Of a stretch of DNA of 64,000 nt, positions 25,474 through 33,515 are shown piece by piece. Position 1 is the stretch's first letter, and the number at the start of each line of letters is the position of its first letter. The notes beneath the pieces were generated by a model. It was not told the origin of the DNA. It was given only the letters and a program-made list of their open reading frames with translations, and ran no database searches. The translations under genes and the position numbers were made by a program. The DNA comes from Desulfobacterales bacterium (GTDB taxonomy: Bacteria; Desulfobacterota; Desulfobacteria; Desulfobacterales; JAEINQ01). Location: positions 16,303 to 80,302 of the forward strand of contig JAEINQ010000023.1 of assembly GCA_016342285.1 (NCBI GenBank), written 5' to 3'.

Positions 25474-27951
25474 ATGGATTGTTGCCTGTCCCCCCACGAA
25501 CAAATGCTCCAGGACAAGATCGAAGGTAAACACAGTAAATATCGCGAATCCCATGCCCGTGTTTTTGAAATCCTCGACACCATCGAAGGGTTGCAGCCGG
25601 TCATCGACATTGAGCGTGCCCAATACTTCACCGAGTCCATGCGCAAAACCGAAGGCGAAGCCCTCATCCTGCGCTGGGCAAAGGCCATGAAACACATCGC
25701 TGAGAACATAACGGTTTACATCGACGACCATCAGTTGCTGGCCGGCCGCGCCGGTGTCCAGGGGCGCTACGGTATCCTGTACCCCGAGCTCGACGGCGAC
25801 TTCCTCGGCAAGGCAATCGAGGAGATGCCCAAGCGCAAATCCCCCTTCTCCCTGTCTGAAGCCGACGCCAAGGTGGTCATTGAGGAGATCGCGCCTTACT
25901 GGAAGGGCAAAACCTACCATGAGGCCCTGAATCAGGCCCTGCCCGAGGACACCCATAAGCTGACCTACGACGATCCTGACGGCATCTACTCCCGTTATAT
26001 CGTCAACGAGACATCCTCGTTCCGCAGTGCCCTGCAGTGGGTGCACGACTACGAGAAGGTCCTCAAACGCGGCTTCGGTGGTCTGCGCAAAGAGGCCCGG
26101 GAAAAACTCGAAGCTTTAGATCCGCTCTCCCCAACGGCCAACACGGAGAAGAAACCCTTCCTGGAAGCCATTGTCCTGGTATGCGACGCCATCATCGGCT
26201 GGGCCAACCGCCATGCCGCGTTGGCGGAAAAAATGGCCGCCCAGGAGACCGACCCCCAGCGTAAGGCCGAATTGGAACTGATCGCCGCCAACTGCCGCCG
26301 TGTGCCCGAGCATCCGGCCCGCACCTTTCATGAGGCGGTCCAAAGCCAATGGTTCATGCAAATGTTTTCAAGAATCGAGCAGAAAACAGGCACCATTATC
26401 TCCAATGGCCGTATGGACCAATATTTCTACCCTTACTATAAAAAGGACGTGGAAGCCGGCATTCTGGACGACGACAAAGCCATTGAGCTCATCGAACTCA
26501 TGTACGTGAGCATGGCCCAGTTCATGGACCTTTACATCTCCCCCAACGGCGACGCTTTCAACGAGGGTTACGCCCACTGGGAAGCGGTTACCATCGGCGG
26601 CCAGACCCGCGATGGCCTGGACGCCACCAACGACCTGACCTATCTGTTCATGCGCTCCAAACGCGAATTTCCCCACCATTACCCGGACCTGGCGGCCCGC
26701 ATCCACGCGCGCTCCCCGGAACGTTTCCTGTATGAAGTGGCAGAGACCATCAAAGAAGGCTCCGGCTTTCCCAAACTGATCAATGACGAAGAAATCATTC
26801 CCCTGCATCTGTCCAAGGGGGCGCAGTTTGAAGAGATCTTCGACTATGCGGTTTCCGGATGCGCGGAAGTCCGCATGCCCAACCGGGATACCTACACGTC
26901 CGGTTGCGCTTACATCAACTTTGCCGCTGCCCTGGAGATGACCCTTTACAACGGCAAAATGCTCAAGTACGGCGACAAGCAGATCTCCCTTGAAACCGGT
27001 GACCCCACTGACTTCGAAACCTGGGATCAGTTCTGGGTCGCCTTTACCCAGCAGCAAACCAACTTCATCAAGCACGCCTTTATCCAGCAGTATCACATCA
27101 TCCGCCTGCGTCATGAGCACTTTGCTGCCCCCATGGGCTCTGCCGTACACGACCTGTGTATGAAACACTGTCTGGATCTGCATACCCCCCAGATTCCCGA
27201 AGGGATCAACCTGGGCTATTTTGAATGCATCGGCTACGGTACGGTTGTGGATTCCCTGTCGGCCATTAAAAAACTGGTCTTCGAAGAGAAGAAGTTGACC
27301 ATGGCCGAAGTTATCGAAGCGATCAAATGCAACTTCGAGGGCAAAGAAGACATCCGTGCCATGCTGCAAAATGTCCCCTGCTACGGCAATAACGATGAAT
27401 ACGCCGATACCATTGCCCGAGCCATCGACAAGGTGTCCGTCTCTTTTACCAAGGAATATTCCAAAGAACTGGGCGTCCACCTGGACTTGCGCTACGTGCC
27501 CTTTACCTCCCACGTGCCCTTTGGCAAAGTGGTCTCGGCCACACCCAACGGCCGCTATGCCTTCAGCGCCCTGTCCGACGGCTCTTCAGCGTCCCAGGGC
27601 GCGGACCACAACGGCCCGACGGCGGTGATGCTGTCCAATTACACCACAAAGAACTTCGACTATCGCAATCGTGCCGCGCGGCTACTCAACATCAAATTCA
27701 CCCCCAAGTGTGTGGAAGGTGAAGCCGGCACGAAAAAACTCGTGGATTTCATCCGCACCTTCTGCGACCTGCGCCTGTGGCATATCCAGTTTAACGTCAT
27801 TAATGCCGCGACCTTAATAGCAGCCCAGAAGGATCCGGAAAAATACCGCACCCTGATCGTGCGCATCGCCGGCTACAGCGCCTACTTCTGCGATCTGTCC
27901 AAAGATCTTCAGGATGATCTGATTGCCCGACATGGCCATGAAACGATCTAA
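25474..27951 (+). CDS. islA: Isethionate sulfite-lyase (glycyl radical enzyme)
   Basis: An 825-residue glycyl radical enzyme predicted to split isethionate into acetaldehyde and sulfite. The radical Gly800 lies in VRIAGYSAY, and Cys463 and Glu465 in SGCAEV. From memory of the Bilophila wadsworthia enzyme, its active-site residues Arg189, Gln193, Trp374, Cys468, Glu470, Arg678 and Gly805 all map here with a constant offset of five: R184, Q188, W369, C463, E465, R673, G800. This favours IslA over choline lyase (GCVE motif), diol dehydratases or pyruvate formate-lyase. It starts without an encapsulation extension. AAGGAG precedes the ATG. It is followed by a strong terminator and then its activase, amid transporter and microcompartment genes. 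Confidence 0.93.
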   Translation: MDCCLSPHEQMLQDKIEGKHSKYRESHARVFEILDTIEGLQPVIDIERAQYFTESMRKTEGEALILRWAKAMKHIAENITVYIDDHQLLAGRAGVQGRYGILYPELDGDFLGKAIEEMPKRKSPFSLSEADAKVVIEEIAPYWKGKTYHEALNQALPEDTHKLTYDDPDGIYSRYIVNETSSFRSALQWVHDYEKVLKRGFGGLRKEAREKLEALDPLSPTANTEKKPFLEAIVLVCDAIIGWANRHAALAEKMAAQETDPQRKAELELIAANCRRVPEHPARTFHEAVQSQWFMQMFSRIEQKTGTIISNGRMDQYFYPYYKKDVEAGILDDDKAIELIELMYVSMAQFMDLYISPNGDAFNEGYAHWEAVTIGGQTRDGLDATNDLTYLFMRSKREFPHHYPDLAARIHARSPERFLYEVAETIKEGSGFPKLINDEEIIPLHLSKGAQFEEIFDYAVSGCAEVRMPNRDTYTSGCAYINFAAALEMTLYNGKMLKYGDKQISLETGDPTDFETWDQFWVAFTQQQTNFIKHAFIQQYHIIRLRHEHFAAPMGSAVHDLCMKHCLDLHTPQIPEGINLGYFECIGYGTVVDSLSAIKKLVFEEKKLTMAEVIEAIKCNFEGKEDIRAMLQNVPCYGNNDEYADTIARAIDKVSVSFTKEYSKELGVHLDLRYVPFTSHVPFGKVVSATPNGRYAFSALSDGSSASQGADHNGPTAVMLSNYTTKNFDYRNRAARLLNIKFTPKCVEGEAGTKKLVDFIRTFCDLRLWHIQFNVINAATLIAAQKDPEKYRTLIVRIAGYSAYFCDLSKDLQDDLIARHGHETI

Positions 27952-27974
27952 GAATTGACGGTGGCAAGCATACA

Positions 27975-28004
27975 AAGGGGGGCGCGAAGTGCCCCCCTTT
28001 TTTC
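27975..28004 (+). terminator. Strong hairpin terminator between islA and islB
   Basis: A stem of ggggggc/gccccccc-type pairs around gcgaagt is followed by six T residues, 24 bases after the islA stop. It probably attenuates readthrough so that much more lyase than activase is made. Confidence 0.85.
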
Positions 28005-28102
28005 CATCGCATCGCCGGTGTAAAAACGCCTGACCTGAAGGGCCAAACCAGCGACTACCGAACGAGCGATGCCCTTCGGTGGCCTTTATCGAGGTGCTCA
28101 AT

Positions 28103-29053
28103 ATGTCTCTTCCCATCCAGAAACAAAGCGGAATCGTCTTCAACATCCAGAATTATTCGGTTCATGACGGCCCCGGTATCCGCACGGTGGTTTTCCTAAA
28201 CGGTTGTCCCCTGCATTGTAAGTGGTGCAGCAATCCCGAATCCCAGCACACGGCCCCGCAACTGGCCTACAACCGCAGCAAATGCCTGACCTTTGATCAG
28301 TGTATCCGCTGCATGGAGGTCTGCAGTGCGGGGGCGATCCAAAAAGATGCCGAAAACCGTGCGATGATCAACCGCGAAACCTGCACCAACTGCCTGCTCT
28401 GCGCCGATGTCTGCCCCACCCAGGCACTCAAGGTCTATGGCGAAACAAAAAGCGTTGATGCGGTCGTCACCGCGGTGGAGCAGGATGGTGCTTTTTATTC
28501 ACGCTCCGGTGGGGGGATGACCCTTAGCGGCGGGGAACCCATGCATCAGCCTGAATTTGCCATCGCCATCCTCAAGGAGGCCCGACGGCGACGCATCAAT
28601 ACGGCCATGGAAACATGCGGTTTTTGTGATACCGAAGATCTTCTTGCCGCGGGCGAGTATCTCAACAACCTCCTTTTTGACATTAAAGTGATGGATCCCG
28701 AGGTGCACAAAACGGTCACCGGTGTCTCCAACCAACGGATTCTCAGCAATTTAAAGGCGGTCCGTAACGCCTGGCCCCAATTGCCCATTCATGTTCGAAC
28801 CCCTGTCATTCCAGGTGTCAATGACAACCCTGAGGCCATCCGGGCCATCCTCGATTTTATTACCGATTTCGACAATGCCAGCTATGAGATGCTCCCTTAC
28901 CATCGAATGGGAGCGCCCAAGTACACCTACCTTGGAAGGTCCTATCCCATGGGGGAGATCAAACTCGATGAGGCCGTGATGCAATCGTTAATGGACATGT
29001 TCAAGGGCGAGTACGCCCATCTGTTCCCCGCCGCTGCTCCTCGAAAGCAGTGA
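28103..29053 (+). CDS. islB: Isethionate sulfite-lyase activating enzyme (radical SAM)
   Basis: A 316-residue glycyl-radical-enzyme activase. The radical-SAM loop CPLHCKWC (CxxxCxxC) follows SVHDGPGIRTVVFLNG. Two further [4Fe-4S] ferredoxin motifs (CLTFDQCIRCMEVC and CTNCLLCADVCP) are inserted, as in other GRE activases outside the PFL type. GGMTLSGGEP and the SAM-binding strands follow. It abstracts hydrogen from Gly800 of the lyase to form the radical. A GTG at 28079 is in frame, but GAGGTG 6 bases before the ATG at 28103 makes that start better. It lies 151 bases after islA, past a terminator. Confidence 0.93.
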   Translation: MSLPIQKQSGIVFNIQNYSVHDGPGIRTVVFLNGCPLHCKWCSNPESQHTAPQLAYNRSKCLTFDQCIRCMEVCSAGAIQKDAENRAMINRETCTNCLLCADVCPTQALKVYGETKSVDAVVTAVEQDGAFYSRSGGGMTLSGGEPMHQPEFAIAILKEARRRRINTAMETCGFCDTEDLLAAGEYLNNLLFDIKVMDPEVHKTVTGVSNQRILSNLKAVRNAWPQLPIHVRTPVIPGVNDNPEAIRAILDFITDFDNASYEMLPYHRMGAPKYTYLGRSYPMGEIKLDEAVMQSLMDMFKGEYAHLFPAAAPRKQ

Positions 29054-29089
29054 GTTCCGGGGCATCAAGGACGTGGGTTCTCCAACCGC

Positions 29090-29259
29090 GCGCGAAGTAA
29101 ATAATCCTGGCCCAGAGGACGTGGCCTTGGGTTGCCCTGGAAGGGGAGGGATACTGGCCCCAAATAAGTGTGGAGTGACTGGCAACAAAGCGGTCTCGGC
29201 ATAGCCAATTGACTCTGACCACGCCCTGAGGGCATGGATGACAATAGCGAATTGAAAGC
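29090..29259 (+). repeat. Two family C hairpin repeats in tandem
   Basis: 29090-29145 (aatcctggcccagaggacgtggcc) resembles 42128-42190, and 29196-29259 (attgactctgaccacgccctgagggcatgg...aattgaaag) resembles 10052-10113. Between them aaataagtgtggagtgact is shared with the end of the YbaK-like gene at 41258-41276. Confidence 0.7.
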
Positions 29260-29269
29260 GATCAAGTCG

Positions 29270-29311
29270 CCAAAAAAAAGAGCCGGTCACCCTGGGTGAC
29301 CGACTCTTTTT
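29270..29311. terminator. Bidirectional terminator between islB and the amidohydrolase
   Basis: The stem agagccggtcacc/gggtgaccgactct is flanked by an A run at 29272-29279 and a T run at 29307-29311, so it can serve both convergent genes. Confidence 0.85.
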
Positions 29312-29442
29312 GCGTTCGGCGGTATGGACCGGCGTTGTCTGGCGTGGGAGGAGAAACACTGTCCAAGCAATCCGGTGTTGGCTTGGGGAGGAGATTGAAA
29401 GCACACCGCTGACCGCAAAAAAACAGTTCATGTTCCCGTTGT

Positions 29443-30387
29443 TTAGTTTTTCATTCGGGCCATCACTTCGCGCACGATGTCACCCACCAGATCGGCGGAC
29501 ACCTGAACGGGGGCCTGGCCGTAGGCGGAACCGGCAATGGCGGCCGATGGCGCGCTTTGCAGGCCCAGAAGCCGCGCGGCGTTGTCGTGCAAAATTTTCT
29601 GCCGTACCTCAGGCTTGAAATCCAACTTCTGATACGTTTCCAGGGCCTGCCTGAAATCCACGAATGGATGGGCACTGGCAAAAAGGATCTTGTCTGAGAT
29701 CATCGTGTTGGCGGCCTGTACATAGGCCTCGGACATGGGAGAAAACTCATATTCGGAAAGGTCGATGTAAACATTTCGATTGCGCTCGGCCACGATGATG
29801 GCCTCGTTGACCCAGGGATAGCCGCCATGGCTGATCACGATTTTCAATTCGGGAAAATCCCGGGCCGCGATGTCGATATAGCGCGGGGCCACGTGGTCGA
29901 TAATGGCATTGGGGACCAGGGTGGCTGGCCCCGTTGTAAAGACAATGGGGATATCCAGCTCGCAGCATTTGGAATATATCGGGTAATATTTGGCATCGTT
30001 TGCGTAGATCTGTGCCAGGTAAGGATCCACGGCAGCCCCGCGCAGGCCCAGATCGTTGACCCCATGCTTCAGCTCTTCGATGGCCTTCATCCCCTTATGG
30101 GGATCGAGTCCCAAAAACCCGATGAATTTGTTTGGATAGGCTTTGACAAATTCGATGACGCTGTCGTTATTGGACTTGGAGCCGTACGTGGTCTCACAGT
30201 CCCTTCCGGTGATGACAGCCCGGACAACATTGTAACGGTCCAGTTCCGCGACCACTTCCGAAATGGTCTGGGCCTTCATTTTTGAAAAATCGATGTGCTC
30301 ACAGAGCCCCTTGAACATCTTGCTGTTCTGAATACCGGAGATGGTCTCGGCGGTGTTGGGCCGGAATCGAAAATCAATCACGTTCAT
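29443..30387 (-). CDS. Amidohydrolase-2-fold protein lacking metal ligands, with C-terminal encapsulation-like helix
   Basis: A 314-residue TIM-barrel of the ACMSD-like amidohydrolase family, recognised by its overall pattern and the LHDNAARLLGL hallmark. The usual N-terminal HxH is RxR (IDFRFRPN, R7 and R9). The strand-5 His is absent (IVFTTGPA), and the metal Asp of GSDYP is lost (ASAHP). Only the catalytic-position His187 (ISHGG) remains, so ordinary metal hydrolysis is unlikely. After an Ala/Gly/Ser linker, residues 296-314 (VSADLVGDIVREVMARMKN) form an amphipathic helix like microcompartment encapsulation peptides. The start at 30387 follows AGAAGGGG. It lies inside the isethionate locus, convergent to islB, with its own sigma-54-like promoter. 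It could be a structural or substrate-binding cargo; function is unknown. Confidence 0.8.
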   Translation of the reverse strand: MNVIDFRFRPNTAETISGIQNSKMFKGLCEHIDFSKMKAQTISEVVAELDRYNVVRAVITGRDCETTYGSKSNNDSVIEFVKAYPNKFIGFLGLDPHKGMKAIEELKHGVNDLGLRGAAVDPYLAQIYANDAKYYPIYSKCCELDIPIVFTTGPATLVPNAIIDHVAPRYIDIAARDFPELKIVISHGGYPWVNEAIIVAERNRNVYIDLSEYEFSPMSEAYVQAANTMISDKILFASAHPFVDFRQALETYQKLDFKPEVRQKILHDNAARLLGLQSAPSAAIAGSAYGQAPVQVSADLVGDIVREVMARMKN

Positions 30388-30613
30388 TACGAAAACCCCT
30401 TCTCTGTGGTTCTGGGCACGTGGAAATGCAGGACCCATGCGCGCTTGTCCGAAATGGCTGTCACCAGGATGCGTTCATCCCCGGGAGGATCAACCGGAGT
30501 TGATGGGGCATCGGTCGTGATCCGTATGGCTGTGGCAACCGCCGAACCGCACTGTTTTTGCCGAAACCTGTCGGCCGACATGGCCGGGCACCCAAACATT
30601 CCTGTTTTGTATA

Positions 30614-30629
30614 AGCAAAGAAAATGCCA
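30614..30629 (-). promoter_or_regulatory. Sigma-54 promoter for the amidohydrolase-like gene
   Basis: On the minus strand TGGCAT-TTTCT-TTGCT matches the consensus at nearly every position, 226 bases before the ATG. Confidence 0.7.
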
Positions 30630-30797
30630 GACATCTTAAATTGATGTCGCCGGCCGGCCCTTTGATGGGTATTTTCCCCTTCTACCACGGCTATCCGGAT
30701 AAAATTTCAATTTCAACCCAGGCCATTTTTGACCCCCGGTCAGATGGACAGCCTTGGTGATTCCCTTCCCCTCGGCCTTGTCCAGACCCAACATGAT

Positions 30798-30879
30798 GCA
30801 AATATGCACCAAATTCTTTCAGAAATGGTGAATCTCCAATGATCTCCGTACACCTTTTTTTCCCAAAGTGCAATTTTGC
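30798..30879. promoter_or_regulatory. Candidate enhancer sites, second intergenic region
   Basis: GCAAATATGC (30798-30807) and GCAATTTTGC (30870-30879) each differ by one base from the GCAAAAATGC / GCATTTTTGC sites at 25019-25050. They lie between the two divergent sigma-54 candidates at 30614 and 31193. A weaker tgatgcaattctga is at 30997-31010. No gene is supported in 30388-31307. Confidence 0.45.
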
Positions 30880-31192
30880 CACATCGTCTTTATTGGAAAG
30901 AAACGTCAAAATTCTTCCGAACTTGCTTAATCCCTTTATATTCAAATTCTTACCACTTTTCTGGCCGTTTTCATGAAAAATGGCGTCTTTTTTACATGAT
31001 GCAATTCTGAGACTTTTGAGAGGCAACACAGCGTCGGCCATGGGTTGGTCGGCACACCCGGCGACTTTGTTTTGTCCGTTCACGGCAGGCCCCGCGTACC
31101 AGCGCACTCCCTTGGCCCATGCACCGGCGAGATAAAACCAGCGCCTCGATTCGCCACGGACGCGTTACAACGATTTAGACATCCGTGGCCTT

Positions 31193-31208
31193 TGGCATGA
31201 TGGTTGCT
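31193..31208 (+). promoter_or_regulatory. Sigma-54 promoter for the eutQ-eutJ operon
   Basis: TGGCAT-GATGG-TTGCT matches the -24/-12 consensus with correct spacing, 99 bases before the eutQ ATG. Confidence 0.7.
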
Positions 31209-31307
31209 TTTATCTTTCACGATAAAAAGGCAGACATCCTCGCCGGGACGGCGGGAATATAAAAGACAAAACCAGCATCCCCGGCCTGATCACCACAGGA
31301 GGAACGC

Positions 31308-32027
31308 ATGGGTAAACGGCTCATCACCGCTGAAGAAGTCCGCGAAGCAGCTCAAACCGGACAACTGACACTCTCGGTACCATGGGACGCGTGCATTGTT
31401 ACCCCCATGGCAAGGGATGAAGCCGAACGCCTTGGGGTCGTCTTGGACGTTGATGATCCGGTTTGCCCATTGACCGGTGCCGCCAGTGCCAGTGCCGGTT
31501 CCAGCGCCGGTGCCGGTGCCACCAGTGCTTCCAGCACAACGCTGATCCGCGAGGTCAGTGCCCTTTTAAAAAATCGCCTGCCCGCAGACACCCCCATGGC
31601 AACGCTTGAATCCGTGATTCGAGACGTGGTGACGGCAAAACTGGGACAGGCGACCGCCCCGCAAACAACCCACCCCGCACTGACGGCAAGCACTGCCCAG
31701 GGGGTTCGACTCATTGATCACCAGCGCTTGATAGAAGGCGAAAACGGCTCGGTTGCGGTGGATGAAAAAATATGGGTGGCCGAAGCCATCGGTGGCAAGG
31801 CAGAAGACACATTGGCCGGCGGGTATATGAGTTGGGAAAAGGCGAGCTTCACCCGCCAATTGGAGCAACCCGAGATCGCCGTTGTCCTGGAAGGCGAATT
31901 GCATCTTGATGTGGGCGACACTACCCTGATGGGCAAGCCGGGGGACATGATCTATTTCCCCAAAGGCGCGGTGGTGGCCTACAGCGCACCGGCACGCGTT
32001 AAACTTGCCTGTGTGAACTGCATTTAA
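31308..32027 (+). CDS. eutQ: EutQ-like cupin protein, candidate microcompartment acetate kinase
   Basis: A 239-residue protein. Residues 1-50 form the small N-terminal domain common to microcompartment EutQ-type proteins (KRLITAEEVREAAQ...CIVTPMARDEAERLG). An Ala/Ser/Gly linker follows (about 60-84), then amphipathic helices (TTLIREVSALLKNRL and LESVIRDVVTAKLGQ) resembling encapsulation peptides. Residues about 135-239 are a EutQ cupin. Salmonella EutQ is reported to have acetate kinase activity; no AckA-type gene is in this locus, so EutQ may make ATP from acetyl phosphate here. A strong AGGAGG site precedes it. It is first in the shell operon, behind a sigma-54 promoter. Confidence 0.8.
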   Translation: MGKRLITAEEVREAAQTGQLTLSVPWDACIVTPMARDEAERLGVVLDVDDPVCPLTGAASASAGSSAGAGATSASSTTLIREVSALLKNRLPADTPMATLESVIRDVVTAKLGQATAPQTTHPALTASTAQGVRLIDHQRLIEGENGSVAVDEKIWVAEAIGGKAEDTLAGGYMSWEKASFTRQLEQPEIAVVLEGELHLDVGDTTLMGKPGDMIYFPKGAVVAYSAPARVKLACVNCI

Positions 32028-32086
32028 CCGGCGATGGCGCTCCCCACACGACAGACATCGCGGGGCTGCATGGGAAATGGGTCGGA

Positions 32087-33091
32087 GTGGACATTCTAGA
32101 ACGCTGTAAAAATGCCTGCCAGCAGCATCCGGGCGTCGTTGTCTTCCCCGACGCTCTGGATCAGCGCGTTCTTGAGGCCGCAAGGCAACTCAAAGCCGAT
32201 GGGCTTGTTGAACCCGTGCTGATGGCGTCGCCATTTAGCGTACGCAACAAGATGCAGACAACCCGCATGACCGGTGCGGGACTGACCGTGGTCGATCCGG
32301 TCAGCCCTGGTTTCCTGGAGAAAAACAGTCGGGACTACATGGCGTTGCGGAAAGCCAAAGGCAAGTCCGTCACAGCAGAAGCGGCCCGGGAGGCCATGCA
32401 CTGCCCCCTCGGTGCGGCGGCCATGATGGTCCGTCGGGGGGAGGCGGAAATAGGCGTCGGGGGCAATCTCTCGTCCACAGCCGCGGTGCTCAGGGCCGGA
32501 CTCAGCGTCCTTCCCAGAAAGCCCGGCATCAAGACCATTTCCTCCTTTTTCCTGATGGTCTCGCCCAGTGGAGAGAAGCAGTATATTTTCGCCGACTGTG
32601 CCGTCGTTCCCGAACCGTCAGCCGACACCCTGGCCGACATCGCCGTCGCCTCTGCTGACAAAGCGACCATTTTACTCGGCCAGGCGCCCCGCATCGCCAT
32701 GTTGAGCTTTTCGACCAAAGGAAGCGCGGTCCATCACCGGGCAAAGATGGTCAGCGCCGCGGTGGCACAGATCCGGACCCGTGACCCCAATCTTTTGGTG
32801 GACGGCGAGTTGCAGCTCGATGCCGCTGTCGTGCCACGGGTGGCAGCACTCAAGGCCCCGGGAAGTTTTATCGACGGCAAGGCCAATGTCCTGGTCTTCC
32901 CTTCCCTGGAGGCCGGCAACATCGGATACAAACTGGTACAGCGCCTGGCCGGCTACACCGCCATTGGCCCCTTTATACAGGGATTTGAAGGCGGGTGGCA
33001 CGATCTGTCCAGGGGGTGCAGCGCCAATGACATTTACATGGTCGCCGTCATTGGGCTCTGCCTGAAACGCGGCAATGCAACACAACACTAA
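32087..33091 (+). CDS. pta: Phosphate acetyltransferase (PTA/PTB family)
   Basis: A 334-residue enzyme of the short phosphotransacetylase type (EutD/Pta catalytic domain). Motifs seen: VVFPDALDQRVLEAARQL at the N-terminus, GGNLSSTAAVLRAGL, FADCAVVPEPSADTLADIA, and ANVLVFPSLEAGNIGYKLVQRLAG with AIGPFIQGF near the end. It converts acetyl-CoA plus phosphate to acetyl phosphate and regenerates CoA for the aldehyde dehydrogenase. It is unrelated to PduL, which many other metabolosomes use. The start is GTG at 32087; no in-frame ATG is nearer. Next gene is a shell protein. Confidence 0.9.
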   Translation: MDILERCKNACQQHPGVVVFPDALDQRVLEAARQLKADGLVEPVLMASPFSVRNKMQTTRMTGAGLTVVDPVSPGFLEKNSRDYMALRKAKGKSVTAEAAREAMHCPLGAAAMMVRRGEAEIGVGGNLSSTAAVLRAGLSVLPRKPGIKTISSFFLMVSPSGEKQYIFADCAVVPEPSADTLADIAVASADKATILLGQAPRIAMLSFSTKGSAVHHRAKMVSAAVAQIRTRDPNLLVDGELQLDAAVVPRVAALKAPGSFIDGKANVLVFPSLEAGNIGYKLVQRLAGYTAIGPFIQGFEGGWHDLSRGCSANDIYMVAVIGLCLKRGNATQH

Positions 33092-33146
33092 ACCCGATTT
33101 GTAGATGAAGACAAAATCGTCACCGAATCTTTTAAGGAGGCCGAAA

Positions 33147-33428
33147 ATGAACGATGCTTTAGGCATGATCGAAACCGTTGGACTGACCGCACTGGTGGAG
33201 GCCGCGGATGCCATGGTCAAGGCGGCTCGCGTGGAAGTGGTCGGCTTCAATCAGATCGGCGCCGGTTTGGTCACCGTGATGGTACGCGGTGATGTGGCGG
33301 CATGCAAGGCCGCGACCGATGCCGGCGTTGCCGCTGCCAAGCGGTTGGGTGAAGTGGTCAGTGCCCATGTGATTCCCAGGCCGCACGGTGACCTTGATGA
33401 CGTTTTCCCCATTAACCCGGAAAAGTAG
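33147..33428 (+). CDS. BMC-H hexameric shell protein 1
   Basis: A 93-residue single BMC domain ([27 protein letters not shown]) with pore-loop residues [10 protein letters not shown] matching the PduA/EutM-type KIGSG pore. Hexamers tile the shell facets and pass small polar metabolites. The ATG at 33147 follows AGGAGG; the frame is open 42 bases further up without a ribosome site. It is closely similar to shell protein 3 (35925-36197), implying duplication. Confidence 0.95.
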   Translation: MNDALGMIETVGLTALVEAADAMVKAARVEVVGFNQIGAGLVTVMVRGDVAACKAATDAGVAAAKRLGEVVSAHVIPRPHGDLDDVFPINPEK

Positions 33429-33515
33429 AAATGCCACGCAAGACAGGGCGCACAGGGGACAAACGGGCGTCAGGCTCGAACCCCATACAGCGGCGAACCC
33501 GATCAGGGCAAAGCG

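Noticed and set aside
26368..27513. A 381-codon minus-strand frame inside islA
   Set aside because: It is the antisense shadow of the glycyl radical enzyme.
25474..27951. Choline TMA-lyase, diol dehydratase or pyruvate formate-lyase as identity of the glycyl radical enzyme
   Set aside because: The GCAE motif and the constant-offset match of R184, Q188, W369 and R673 fit isethionate sulfite-lyase; PFL would show a double Cys, and choline lyase has GCVE.
30691..31107. A 138-codon minus-strand frame in the regulatory gap
   Set aside because: No ribosome site, atypical composition, and it overlaps the motif and promoter region.
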